Positions 1 to 7,787 of a stretch of DNA of 26,861 bases are shown in pieces. Origin of the DNA: Deltaproteobacteria bacterium (GTDB lineage Bacteria; Myxococcota_A; UBA796; CAJQPC01); the NCBI GenBank assembly GCA_016717595.1, contig JADKFE010000071.1, positions 1-26,861 on the forward strand, written 5' to 3'. Numbering within the stretch: the stretch's first letter is position 1; the number at the start of each line of letters is the position of its first letter. The notes beneath the pieces were generated by a model. It was given only the letters and a program-made list of their open reading frames with translations. It did no database searches and was not told the origin of the DNA. A program made the position numbers and the translations under genes.

Positions 1-69
1 GCCGAGTTCTGTAGAATGGCGAACATCACCCACACGGGTCAGCTCAAGCTACCGGAGGCCGGCGCATGA
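1..69 (+). CDS. C-terminal end of an unidentified upstream gene (partial)
   Basis: The frame is open from the window edge to a TGA at 67-69, and it ends in the residues KLPEAGA. The stop overlaps the ATG of the next gene as ATGA, which is typical of translationally coupled neighbours. The fragment is too short to identify. It could instead be a 17-residue ORF starting at the ATG at 16, or non-coding. Only the overlap supports it. Confidence 0.35.
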   Translation, partial: AEFCRMANITHTGQLKLPEAGA

Positions 70-839
70 TCAACTCAGAGCAGCTTCGCGACCGCCTCGC
101 CCAGCACCCCCTCGTGCGCTCCATCGACACCCTACGCACGGGCCCGCTGCGCATCGAGACCGCGTTCTTGTACCCCGACGGCGCCTCGATCGACCTCTTC
201 CTCTGCGAGGAGCCCTCGCTGTTCCCGGCGCCAACGCTCTCCGACCTCGGCCAGACGATGTCCTGGCTGCTCGACGTGCAGGTGAAGCCCTGGCTCTCGC
301 GTAAACGTCAGGCCCTGCTCGACGACGCGCTCCGGCTGTACGGCGTCGAGCAGCGCGGGGGCGAGCTGGTGAAGCCGCTCACCTCAGCGGAGGACGTGCT
401 GCCCGGCCTCGTCCTGCTCGGTCAGGCCTGCGTGCGCACCGCCGATCTCCAGTACACCAAACGAAGCGTGCTCGTCACCTCGTTCAGCGAGCAGGTCGAG
501 GAGTCGCTGATCGACGCCGAGGTGCCCTACACCCCCAACGTCGAGCTCGAAGGGCGCTTCTCCCAGGCCGTGCGGGTGGACTTCCTCGCCGAGGGGCCGC
601 GCCTGCGGTCGGCCATCCTCACCCTCTCTTCAGGCAACACCAGCCAAGCCCACATCTGCGCGAACGAGATCTTCCGCAAGTGGTATGACCTCAACGACCG
701 CAACGAGCAGCGCTTGACGGTACTGGACGATCGGGCGGACGTGTACCGGGAGGAGGATCTGCGCCGCATCCGCGACCTGTCAGACATCGTCGCCTTGTCG
801 GATCGGCAGACGCTTCGGGATCTGCTGCTGGCGGCTTGA
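66..839 (+). CDS. DUF1828/DUF1829-type hypothetical protein
   Basis: This is a 257-residue soluble protein with no signal peptide or membrane segment. The N-terminal part (about residues 10-95) has the layout of DUF1828: a strand pair around DGASIDLFL, then an LSDLGQTMSWL segment matching the family's LTDxGxT motif, then a basic helix and a gel-like turn (RGGELVKPL). Residues about 125-225 match DUF1829 in style (FSEQVEESL, then YTPNVELEGRFSQAVRVDF). Proteins of this type have no established biochemical function and are often found in accessory or phage-related neighbourhoods. The start ATG overlaps the stop of the preceding frame. The gene converges on the XRE regulator with only 2 bases between the stop codons. 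Family assignment is by eye, so moderate. Confidence 0.75.
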   Translation: MINSEQLRDRLAQHPLVRSIDTLRTGPLRIETAFLYPDGASIDLFLCEEPSLFPAPTLSDLGQTMSWLLDVQVKPWLSRKRQALLDDALRLYGVEQRGGELVKPLTSAEDVLPGLVLLGQACVRTADLQYTKRSVLVTSFSEQVEESLIDAEVPYTPNVELEGRFSQAVRVDFLAEGPRLRSAILTLSSGNTSQAHICANEIFRKWYDLNDRNEQRLTVLDDRADVYREEDLRRIRDLSDIVALSDRQTLRDLLLAA

Positions 840-841
840 GG

Positions 842-1174
842 TCAGCCGCCGTCCGGCGCCACGACCGACCCCAACCCCACCAGCCGAATCGGCCCGGTGT
901 CGGGCAGGCGGATGATCAGCTCCAGGCTCCCGCCAGCAGCCTCGACGAAGCGGCGGAGCGTGGAGAGCTGCACATCCGCCTGCCGCTCGATCTTGTGGAC
1001 CGACGGCTGCTTGATGCCGAGCCGGTCACCGAGCTCCTCTTGGGTGAGGCCGAGGAGCTGGCGAAGGGCGCGTAAGCCCTCCACCTCTTGAATCAGCTCT
1101 AGGGTGCGTGCCTCCACCTGAGCGCGCTGCGCGGCAGGGAGGGCGTTGATGACCTCATCGAGGGTGCGTGCCAT
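842..1174 (-). CDS. XRE-family helix-turn-helix regulator, orphan antitoxin type
   Basis: This is a protein of about 110 residues. Its N-terminal helix (ARTLDEVINALPAAQRAQVEAR) is typical of the HigA-like antitoxins that accompany RelE/HigB toxins. An XRE helix-turn-helix follows (LGLTQEELGDRLGIKQPSVHKIER), and the tail LRRFVEAAGGSLELIIRLPD is also family-typical. Such proteins bind their own promoter and neutralise a toxin usually encoded just upstream. Here the upstream neighbour is hemH, 10-22 bases away, and no toxin gene is present on either side. I chose the ATG at 1174 because the family usually begins MARTL; an ATG at 1186 is also in frame. The inverted repeat at 1185-1200 sits at the start codon and could be its operator. 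Confidence 0.85.
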   Translation of the reverse strand: MARTLDEVINALPAAQRAQVEARTLELIQEVEGLRALRQLLGLTQEELGDRLGIKQPSVHKIERQADVQLSTLRRFVEAAGGSLELIIRLPDTGPIRLVGLGSVVAPDGG

Positions 1175-1184
1175 TTCGGCCAAC

Positions 1185-1200
1185 ATAGCCCCAAGGCTAT
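1185..1200. promoter_or_regulatory. Inverted repeat at the XRE gene start
   Basis: ATAGCC-CCAA-GGCTAT is a perfect 6-bp inverted repeat with a 4-base centre. It lies directly upstream of the XRE regulator start and overlaps the hemH stop codon. XRE antitoxins commonly autoregulate through such a site, so an operator is plausible. It could also form a small hairpin at the hemH 3' end, but it lacks a T tract. Confidence 0.4.
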
Positions 1201-1475
1201 GCCCCCACCACCCCCCGCACCAACCCCACCACCCCGCTCACCCACCCCGGATCGCTGTTCACGCACGGCACCAGCGTGTAGCTCTCGCCCCCGGCCTTCA
1301 AGAAGTCGTCGCGCCCACGGATGCCCATCTCCTCCAAGGTCTCCAGGCAGTCGGCGGTGAACGACGGGCAGAGCACCAGCAGGCGCTTCACGCCGCGCTT
1401 GGGCAGCTCGGGCACCACCTCGTCGGTGTAGGGGCGGATCCAGGGGATGCGGCCCAAGCGGGACTGGAAGCTCAC
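1197..1475 (-). CDS. hemH: Ferrochelatase, C-terminal part (frame-broken hemH)
   Basis: These 92 residues continue the ferrochelatase of the preceding frame. They begin at SFQSRLGRIPWI, the strongly conserved segment after the central region, and include CPSFTADCLETLEEM with the conserved glutamate of the metal-insertion site (ETLEE). The GTG at 1475 overlaps the stop of the N-terminal part as GTGA, so separate translation by coupling is possible. The reading frame extends upstream in frame as WSVSFQSR, which is how the intact family reads. This shows that the two ORFs are one gene with a missing base just before 1480. The two parts together are about 340 residues, the normal length for the family. 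Confidence 0.85.
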   Translation of the reverse strand: MSFQSRLGRIPWIRPYTDEVVPELPKRGVKRLLVLCPSFTADCLETLEEMGIRGRDDFLKAGGESYTLVPCVNSDPGWVSGVVGLVRGVVGA

Positions 1476-2227
1476 GCTCCATTGGTCTTCTGCAGGCCGA
1501 GGCGCTCGGCGAGGGCGCGGGCCGTGGCAAACGACTGGGCGCGGTAACAGGCGCGGTTGCTCGTGTTGATGGTGGCGCAGCAGCCCTCATCAAACCGGCA
1601 GGGCGCGGGGCCGAGGTTCGTCGCCGTCACCTGGCGCTCGGGCACGCCGTGGAACGAGAACAGCACATGGTCGGCTTGGGACGAGCTGAGCAGGGGCTTG
1701 GCGAGGGCCGCGGCTGGGTCCAAGAACTCGGGGGCGGCGTAGAAGTCGCGCATGGGGATGAGCTCAGGCACCACGGGCAGGCGCGCGGCCTGGGCGTAGA
1801 CCTCCTCCATGGACGAGCCCGTCGAGGACGAGGCGTATTGGGGGTAGAGCGGCAGCACGACGATGCGGTCCACACCCTCGGCCTGCAGGGCGCGGAGGCC
1901 TTCAGCGATGGAGGGCTGGCCGTAGCGCATGGCGAGGCGCACACGCCAGCCTTGGCCGAGCTCTCGGGAGACGGCCTCGGTGAGCGCGACGCTGTGGAAC
2001 ATCAAGGGCGAGCCGCGCTGGGCGTCCCAGATCTCGCGGTAGGCCCGGGCGCTCTTGGCGGGGCGAAAGGGCAGGATGATCAGGTTGAGGAGCAGGGCGC
2101 GCCCGACCGGGTTCATGTCCAAGACGCGAGGGTCGGACAGAAACTCCCTCAGGTAGGCCCTCACCGGCCCGGTCTCGGGGGCGGTGGGGGTGCCGAGGTT
2201 GATCAGGAGCAGTCCGGTCTCGCTCAT
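1472..2227 (-). CDS. hemH: Ferrochelatase, N-terminal part (frame-broken hemH)
   Basis: Ferrochelatase (protoporphyrin/coproporphyrin ferrochelatase) inserts Fe2+ into a porphyrin in the last steps of heme synthesis. This 251-residue part carries the N-terminal GLLLINLGTP motif, LPLYPQYASSSTGSS, and FSFHGVPERQV with the catalytic histidine. A Cys-rich stretch (C-x5-CC-x9-C) follows. Cysteines in this region are known to hold a [2Fe-2S] cluster in some bacterial ferrochelatases, including that of Myxococcus, so cluster binding is likely but unproven here. The frame ends at a TGA (1472-1474) instead of running into SFQSRLGR; one base added near 1476-1482 restores a single ORF. The start ATG overlaps the RND gene's stop (ATGA), placing hemH last in the efflux operon. 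Either the strain has a broken gene or the assembly has an indel. Confidence 0.9.
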   Translation of the reverse strand: MSETGLLLINLGTPTAPETGPVRAYLREFLSDPRVLDMNPVGRALLLNLIILPFRPAKSARAYREIWDAQRGSPLMFHSVALTEAVSRELGQGWRVRLAMRYGQPSIAEGLRALQAEGVDRIVVLPLYPQYASSSTGSSMEEVYAQAARLPVVPELIPMRDFYAAPEFLDPAAALAKPLLSSSQADHVLFSFHGVPERQVTATNLGPAPCRFDEGCCATINTSNRACYRAQSFATARALAERLGLQKTNGA

Positions 2228-5200
2228 GGGGTCCAGGCTCCCATCGCGACGGCGAGGCGGATCGCCGCCAGGTCGCGGTTCATACGCTCGGTGAGTAGGG
2301 TCAGCTCGGTGGCCTCTAAGCCCAGGCGGGCGTCGTCGGCGTCGAGGCCGCTCACGCTGCCGGCCTGGAAGCCGAGCTCGGCGAGGCGCAGGCTCTCCCG
2401 GGCCAGGTTCAGCTCACGCTCGACAGAGACGAGGCTCGCTTCAGCGCGCTCAAAGGCGCTCCAGGCCACGCGGATCTCTTGCTCGACCTCCAGGAGCGCC
2501 TTCTCTTGCATGAGCTGGGCGGCCCGGGCGTTCGACGCCGCGTCGCGCTGGGTGGTGATGCGGTAGCCGCCGTCCCACGGCGTCCAGGTGGCGTTGAGCA
2601 CGACCATCCACCAGTCGGGCTCACCCTGGAAGCCGAGGTTCTGGGTGAGGCTGTAGGTGTAGCGGGCGCTGACGTCGGGCAGCCAGCCCATCGCCTCGGC
2701 CTGCACCTGGAGCTGGGCGGCCTTGGCCTGGAGCTCCGCCACCTGGAGGTCGGGGCGCTGGGACTTGGCCTGGCTGAGCGCGTCCTCGACGTTCGCCGCC
2801 GGGCGCGGCTGGGGGCTGGGCAGGGTGACTTCAGTGCTCGCCGGGAGGCCGGTCAACATCGCGAAGGCCTGCTCGGCGGTGGTGAGGGACTCCTCCGCTT
2901 GGCGGCGGCTGCGCTCGGCGCGGCTCACGGCGAGCTCGGCCTGCAGCTCGGCCAAGGGCGGCGCGGCCCCGGCGGCGACCTGACGTTTGGCCAAGGCGTA
3001 GTGCGCCTCGGCGTTCTCGTGGGCCTGACGGGTGATCTCCACGGCCTGACGGGCCACGGCGAGGCCGTAGTAGGCCTGGGCCGCCCCGGCGCGCACCTGC
3101 AGGCGAATGTCGGCCTCTTGGGCGTAGGCGGCGTCACGCATCGTGTACGCCCCGCGCAGAAGCGGCAGGCTCTCCGGCGAGAAGATGGGCTGGATGACGC
3201 TCACGTTCATGTCGGCGTACCGTTTGGCCTGGATGACCGTGGGCTCCACCGAGTCGGCGTCGAAGAAGTCGGCGAACTCTTCAGGGATCGAGTCCGCGAA
3301 GTTCAGCTCGACGGCCTGCTTGTTGATCGTGTAGTTGGCGTTCGCCTGCACCTTGGGCGAGAGCAGCGTCCAGGCCGTGCCCACCTGGTTCTTGGCCTGA
3401 AAGGTCTGCTCTTCGATGAGCTGCAGGTCGATGTTGTTCTTCTCGGTCTCGGTGACGACCTGGGCCAAGCTGAGCGCCTGGGCCTGGGCAGAGCCGCCGA
3501 TCAGAAGGAGCGCGAGGGACGCCGTGACCACCGCCGGGGTGGCCTTCTTGGCCCGGCCGCCGAACAAGCGGCGGGCGAGATCGCTGAGGTCTTCGCTGAT
3601 CGTGTACATCGTTGGCACCATGACCAAGGTGAGGACGGTGGCCACGCCCAGCCCGAAGATGACGGCGATGGCCATAGGCCCCCAGAACGCCGCCGATGCG
3701 CCGCCGAAGGTCACGGCGAGCTTGCGGAAGTCGAGGGTCACGCCGGTCGCCATGGGGATCAGGCCGAGCAGGGTGGTGAGCGCAGTCAGAATGACGGGCC
3801 GGAAGCGGGTGAGACCGGCCTGGATGAGCGCGTCACGCACACCCACCCCCTTCTCACGCAGCACCTGCACATAGTCCAGCAGAACGATGGCGTTGTTGAC
3901 CACAACCCCGGCGAGGCTGATCACGCCGATGCCGGTCATGATGATGCCGAAGGGGGTGCCGGTGATGATCAGGCCCCACAACACGCCGATCAGGGACAAC
4001 AGCACGCTCACCATGATGATGAACGGGCGCACGATGGAGTCGAACTGGGTGACGAGCACCAAGAAGATCAAGACGCAGGCGATCAAGAACGTGCGCGCCA
4101 GAAACGCCGTGGCCTCTTGTTGTTCTTGGTCGGCGCCGCCCATGGTCAGCTCGATGCCGGCGGGGGCCTTCCACTCGCCGATGAGCTTCTTCACCGCGCC
4201 TTGCACCTCGTTGACGTTGAACCCGTCGGCGACGTCGCCGGAGATGGTGATCACCCGGCGGCGGTCGTCGTGTTTGATCGCGCCCGAGCCGCCCAAGGCC
4301 TCGAAGCTGGCCAAGGTGGAGAGCGGCACCATGAGGTTGTCTTTGCCCGGCACCCGCAGGCGTAAGATCGCCTCGGCGTCGTCCACGAACGGCGCGTCCA
4401 AGGCGACGATCACGTCGGTCTCGTCCTCGCCGTCGCGCAGCACCGTGGCTTTGGTGCCCGAGACCGCGCCGCGCAGGGTGTTGGCGACCATCGAGGAGCT
4501 CGCGCCCACCCGCTTCGCCGCCGCGCGGTCTACGGTGAACCGCAGCTCCGGCCGCCCGACGCGGTAGTCATCGCTGAGGTCCACGACGCCCTTCACCTCA
4601 GCGAGGCCACGCTTGACCTCCTCCGCCAGCTCGCCGAGCTTGTCGTAGTCTTCGCCGATGAGCTTGACCTCGACGGGTTTGCCCACGGGCGGGCCCATCT
4701 CTTGGGCCTCGACGGTGACCGAGGCCCCGACGAGCTGCTCCGCCGCGCCGCGCACCCGCTCGATGGAGTCAAAGGAGCTGCCTTTGCGGGGGGTCTCGCC
4801 CTCACGCAGGTCGGACGCGATGGGGTGGTACACCAAGGTGAGGTTGCCCACGTTGGGCGTGCCCGCGCCGCCGCCGAAGCCGCCGCCCCCGCCGCCAGAG
4901 CCGGTCTCGGCGATGACCGTGCGCACGTCGGTCTCGGTGGTGATCGCCGCCTCAAGCTGGCGCAGCATCCGATCCGTCGTCTCCAGGCGTGTGCCGTCCG
5001 GGGCGCGCAGGGCCACGGTGACCTGGTTGGGCTCGGTCAGCGGGAAAAACTCCGTGCCGTGGTTCAAGAAGCCGTAGAGCACGAAGGTGACGATGAGGCT
5101 CAAGAAGCCGCCCGCGAGGCTGATGTAGCGGTGGTCGATCGACCAGCCCAAGATCGAGCGGTAGGCGCGCAGCACCTTGCCCATCAGCTCGTTCTCCGGG

Positions 5201-6696
5201 GGCAGCTCACCCTCGGTGCGCGCGGTCTTGGGCGCCTTCATCAAGGTCGCCGTCGCCACGGGCACGATGACGAGGGCCACAAACAATGACGCCGTGAGCA
5301 CAATGATGACGGTCAGCGGCATGTAGCTCATGAACTCGCCCATGATGCCCTCCCAGGCGAGCAAGGGCGCGAACGCGAGGTGGGTGGTCAGCGTAGAGGT
5401 GGTGACGGGCACCGCCATCTCGCTGACGCCCAGCACCGAGGCCTCCTTCGGGGTCTTGCCCTCCTCGACGTGGCGGTAGATGTTCTCCACCACGACGATG
5501 GCGTTGTCCACCAACATCCCCAAGGCGAGGATCAGCGCGAACAGCACGATCATGTTCAGGGTGACGCCCATGAAGTCGAGCACCATGAAGCTGATGAGCA
5601 TCGACGTGGGGATGGCGATGGCCACAAACCACGAGTTGCGGAAGCCCATGAAGAAGAACAGCACGCCCACGACGAGCAGGAGCCCGGAGAGGATGTTGTT
5701 CTCAAGCTCGGCCACGCTGTTGTCGATCTCGCGGGAGGCATCCGCCTGGAACGAGTAGCGCATGCCCTCGGGCCAGGTCTCAGCGGCGGTGATCGTGGCG
5801 GCCTTCGCGGCGTCGGCGAGCTCGATGAGGTTCTCCCCGGCGCGTTTTTTGACGCCGAGGGTGATCGTGGGCTCGCCGTTCTGGCGGGAGATGGTGCTGC
5901 GCTCGGCGTAGCCGTCCACCACCCGGGCCACGTCGCCGACAAACACCGTGCGGTCACCGACGTTTTTTACCGGCACGCCGCGCAGGTCGTCCGCCGTGGC
6001 CAGCTCCGCGGGCACCCGCAGGAGGTAGTCGCCGCGCCCGGCGTCGACGTTGCCGCTGGGGATGTTCACGTTCTCGGCGCGCAGGGCCATCGTCAGGTCG
6101 TTGAACGAGACGTCAAACCGCTCCAGGCGGTCGGGGTCGGCGAGCACGCGGACCTCGCGGGTGAGGCCGCCGGAGAGGCTGACCTCCAGCACCCCGGGCA
6201 GGCCCTCGATCACGTCCTGGAGGTCTTCAGCGCGCTGCTTGAGCACCTCCTCGTCCTGGGGCCCGGAGATCGAGATCAGCAAGATCGGGAAGTCGGAGAA
6301 GCTGATCTCCATGACCATCGTGTCTTCAGCGTCTTCAGGCAGGTCCACCTTCGCGGCGTCTACCCGCTCGCGGACCTTCTGCAGGGCCTCGGAGATGTCG
6401 GCGTCGGGGTTGAACTCCAGCGTGATGAGGGAGGTGCCCTCGTACGAGGTCGAGGTCATCGTCTTGATGTCTTTGATGCCTTTGAGCTCACGCTCTAAGG
6501 GCACGGTCACCAAGGACTCGATGTCCTCTGGGGAGACGCCGATGTAGGGCGTGCTCACCAAGACCACGGGGATCTTGATGTCGGGGGCGGCCTCTCGGGG
6601 CAGGGTGATGTAGGACCACGCCCCGAAGAACACGATCATAAAGACGAAGATGACCACGGTGACGGTGTGGTCGACGATCCATTGAGCCCAGCGCAT
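2224..6696 (-). CDS. RND efflux permease fused to TolC-like outer membrane factor
   Basis: This is a single 1490-residue ORF. Residues 1 to about 1050 are a full-length HAE1/AcrB-type proton-driven permease. It has TM1 near the N-terminus, a TM4 motif GMLVDNAIVVVENI (one Asp where AcrB has Asp-Asp), two large periplasmic loops with a Gly-rich insert around residue 600, and a C-terminal TM12. Residues 1053-1072 form a signal-peptide-like hydrophobic segment after the basic stretch RRLFGGRAKK, ending in SAQA-Q, a good signal peptidase I site. Residues 1073-1490 are an outer membrane efflux protein with two OEP repeats. Topology is consistent: the permease tail is cytoplasmic and the extra segment would carry the OMF part to the periplasm. 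A strong AGGAGG lies 8 bases before the ATG and overlaps the adaptor stop codon. The substrate is unknown. Confidence 0.93.
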   Translation of the reverse strand: MRWAQWIVDHTVTVVIFVFMIVFFGAWSYITLPREAAPDIKIPVVLVSTPYIGVSPEDIESLVTVPLERELKGIKDIKTMTSTSYEGTSLITLEFNPDADISEALQKVRERVDAAKVDLPEDAEDTMVMEISFSDFPILLISISGPQDEEVLKQRAEDLQDVIEGLPGVLEVSLSGGLTREVRVLADPDRLERFDVSFNDLTMALRAENVNIPSGNVDAGRGDYLLRVPAELATADDLRGVPVKNVGDRTVFVGDVARVVDGYAERSTISRQNGEPTITLGVKKRAGENLIELADAAKAATITAAETWPEGMRYSFQADASREIDNSVAELENNILSGLLLVVGVLFFFMGFRNSWFVAIAIPTSMLISFMVLDFMGVTLNMIVLFALILALGMLVDNAIVVVENIYRHVEEGKTPKEASVLGVSEMAVPVTTSTLTTHLAFAPLLAWEGIMGEFMSYMPLTVIIVLTASLFVALVIVPVATATLMKAPKTARTEGELPPENELMGKVLRAYRSILGWSIDHRYISLAGGFLSLIVTFVLYGFLNHGTEFFPLTEPNQVTVALRAPDGTRLETTDRMLRQLEAAITTETDVRTVIAETGSGGGGGGFGGGAGTPNVGNLTLVYHPIASDLREGETPRKGSSFDSIERVRGAAEQLVGASVTVEAQEMGPPVGKPVEVKLIGEDYDKLGELAEEVKRGLAEVKGVVDLSDDYRVGRPELRFTVDRAAAKRVGASSSMVANTLRGAVSGTKATVLRDGEDETDVIVALDAPFVDDAEAILRLRVPGKDNLMVPLSTLASFEALGGSGAIKHDDRRRVITISGDVADGFNVNEVQGAVKKLIGEWKAPAGIELTMGGADQEQQEATAFLARTFLIACVLIFLVLVTQFDSIVRPFIIMVSVLLSLIGVLWGLIITGTPFGIIMTGIGVISLAGVVVNNAIVLLDYVQVLREKGVGVRDALIQAGLTRFRPVILTALTTLLGLIPMATGVTLDFRKLAVTFGGASAAFWGPMAIAVIFGLGVATVLTLVMVPTMYTISEDLSDLARRLFGGRAKKATPAVVTASLALLLIGGSAQAQALSLAQVVTETEKNNIDLQLIEEQTFQAKNQVGTAWTLLSPKVQANANYTINKQAVELNFADSIPEEFADFFDADSVEPTVIQAKRYADMNVSVIQPIFSPESLPLLRGAYTMRDAAYAQEADIRLQVRAGAAQAYYGLAVARQAVEITRQAHENAEAHYALAKRQVAAGAAPPLAELQAELAVSRAERSRRQAEESLTTAEQAFAMLTGLPASTEVTLPSPQPRPAANVEDALSQAKSQRPDLQVAELQAKAAQLQVQAEAMGWLPDVSARYTYSLTQNLGFQGEPDWWMVVLNATWTPWDGGYRITTQRDAASNARAAQLMQEKALLEVEQEIRVAWSAFERAEASLVSVERELNLARESLRLAELGFQAGSVSGLDADDARLGLEATELTLLTERMNRDLAAIRLAVAMGAWTP

Positions 6697-6708
6697 ATCG
6701 GCGGCCTC

Positions 6709-7632
6709 CTAATACTTGACGCGGCCTGCTTCGCAGCAGACCCCGCGGCGCACGACGTAGAGGGCGTCGCCCTCGGCCAGCTCACGGTGCCCCGCGCTGA
6801 CCACCACGTCGCCTTCGTTGAGACCGGACCGGATGAGGGCCTGGTCGGTGAGAAAGGCCTCGATCTCCAGATCCCGCCAGCGGGCGACGTCGTCTTCGCC
6901 GAGCAGGAACACGCCGCGGCTCGACGCCCGGGTGACGATCCAGTCTTGCGGGATGAGCACGCCGGACTCGGAGAGGGTGCGCTCCAGGCTCACCCGGCCC
7001 AACATGCCGGGCATGAGCGCGCCGTCGGCGTTGGGCACGGCGACCTCCACCGTCCAGGTGCGGGTGCCGAGATCCGCGGCCACGCCCCGGCGCTGCACGA
7101 CGCCGTCCACGACCAGCGGCGAGGACAAGCTCGTGAAGCGCACGGCCTGGCCCTCCTCAAGCTGGGCCACGTCGATGTCGGAGACGGAGAGCTCAATGAG
7201 CGCGGGATCGACGGCGACCAGGCGCATGGCCGGGGCGCCGGGGGCGACCACCTCACCCTCCTCGACGTTGACCTTGGCGATCTTGCCCGCGAAGGGGGCG
7301 ACGATCATCGCCCGGCGCAGGTTGATGCGGGCGAGCTCGACCTTGGCCTCGGCGATCTTCGCTTGGGTCTCGACGTTGAGCCGGGCCTGGCCCGAGAGCC
7401 CGTCGGCCAGGGCGATGGCGCGGTCAAGCTCGGCCTTGGCCTGGGCGGCCTGGGCCTCGGCCACACGAAGCTGGGCCTCGCGGGAGGCGACGTCTACCCG
7501 GGCGAGGAGCTGGCCACGCCGCACGCTGTCGCCCTCCTTCACGAGCACGTCCTCGACGAAGCCGCCCAAGGGCGCGGCGAGGTTGGCGTCCGCGCTGGCC
7601 TTCACCTCGCCCGGCAGCTCCAGGCGGCGCAC
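6709..7632 (-). CDS. RND periplasmic adaptor (MFP), main part, frame-broken
   Basis: Membrane fusion proteins bridge an RND permease and its outer membrane channel. This part has a first lipoyl half (LAAPLGGFVEDVLVKEGDSVRRGQLLARVD), an alpha-helical hairpin rich in Ala/Gln/Glu, the second lipoyl half (APFAGKIAKVNVEEGEVVAPG), and beta-barrel and membrane-proximal regions to the end (EGDALYVV). The apparent GTG start at 7632 is inside the barrel-forming N-terminal strand (RRLELPGEVKA) and lacks a signal peptide. The true N-terminus is in the frame starting at 7787, and one extra G in the GGGG at 7636-7639 joins the two. The gene lies 12 bases before the RND permease. It is a required partner of that pump, so its frame break matters for function. 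Confidence 0.88.
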   Translation of the reverse strand: MRRLELPGEVKASADANLAAPLGGFVEDVLVKEGDSVRRGQLLARVDVASREAQLRVAEAQAAQAKAELDRAIALADGLSGQARLNVETQAKIAEAKVELARINLRRAMIVAPFAGKIAKVNVEEGEVVAPGAPAMRLVAVDPALIELSVSDIDVAQLEEGQAVRFTSLSSPLVVDGVVQRRGVAADLGTRTWTVEVAVPNADGALMPGMLGRVSLERTLSESGVLIPQDWIVTRASSRGVFLLGEDDVARWRDLEIEAFLTDQALIRSGLNEGDVVVSAGHRELAEGDALYVVRRGVCCEAGRVKY

Positions 7633-7787
7633 GGCGGGGATGAGCTCACCGTGGCCACCTCGACCCGGGCTGAAGGCGCATCGGTGAGGGTGGGCGGGGT
7701 GAGGTCGGCGGCGCCTTTCTCAGCGCCAGCCGAGCCGCAGCCCATGACCAGGGCGAGTGTGAGCGCGGGGACAAATCGGGACGTCAT
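7602..7787 (-). CDS. RND adaptor (MFP), lipoprotein N-terminus, frame-broken
   Basis: The first 61 residues hold a lipoprotein signal peptide with lipobox LVMGC (Cys at residue 17), a Gly/Ala/Pro linker, and ARVEVATVSS, the usual strand just before the adaptor core. The frame then drifts into nonsense (CAAWSCRAR) and stops. The other frame continues with RRLELPGEVKA, so the two make one adaptor of about 360 residues. The ATG overlaps the TetR gene's TGA (ATGA), showing a tetR-adaptor operon. A lipid anchor in the inner membrane, as in AcrA, is expected. Confidence 0.8.
   Translation of the reverse strand: MTSRFVPALTLALVMGCGSAGAEKGAADLTPPTLTDAPSARVEVATVSSSPPCAAWSCRAR

Noticed and set aside
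1472..1474. In-frame TGA of hemH read as selenocysteine, given selB in the window
   Set aside because: Reading through in the same frame does not give ferrochelatase sequence; the continuation is in a different frame, so it is a frame break, not recoding.
2479..4365. 628-codon plus-strand frame inside the RND gene
   Set aside because: It is a Gly/Asp/His-rich antisense shadow of high-GC coding DNA. The minus strand encodes a complete, motif-rich RND-OMF protein.
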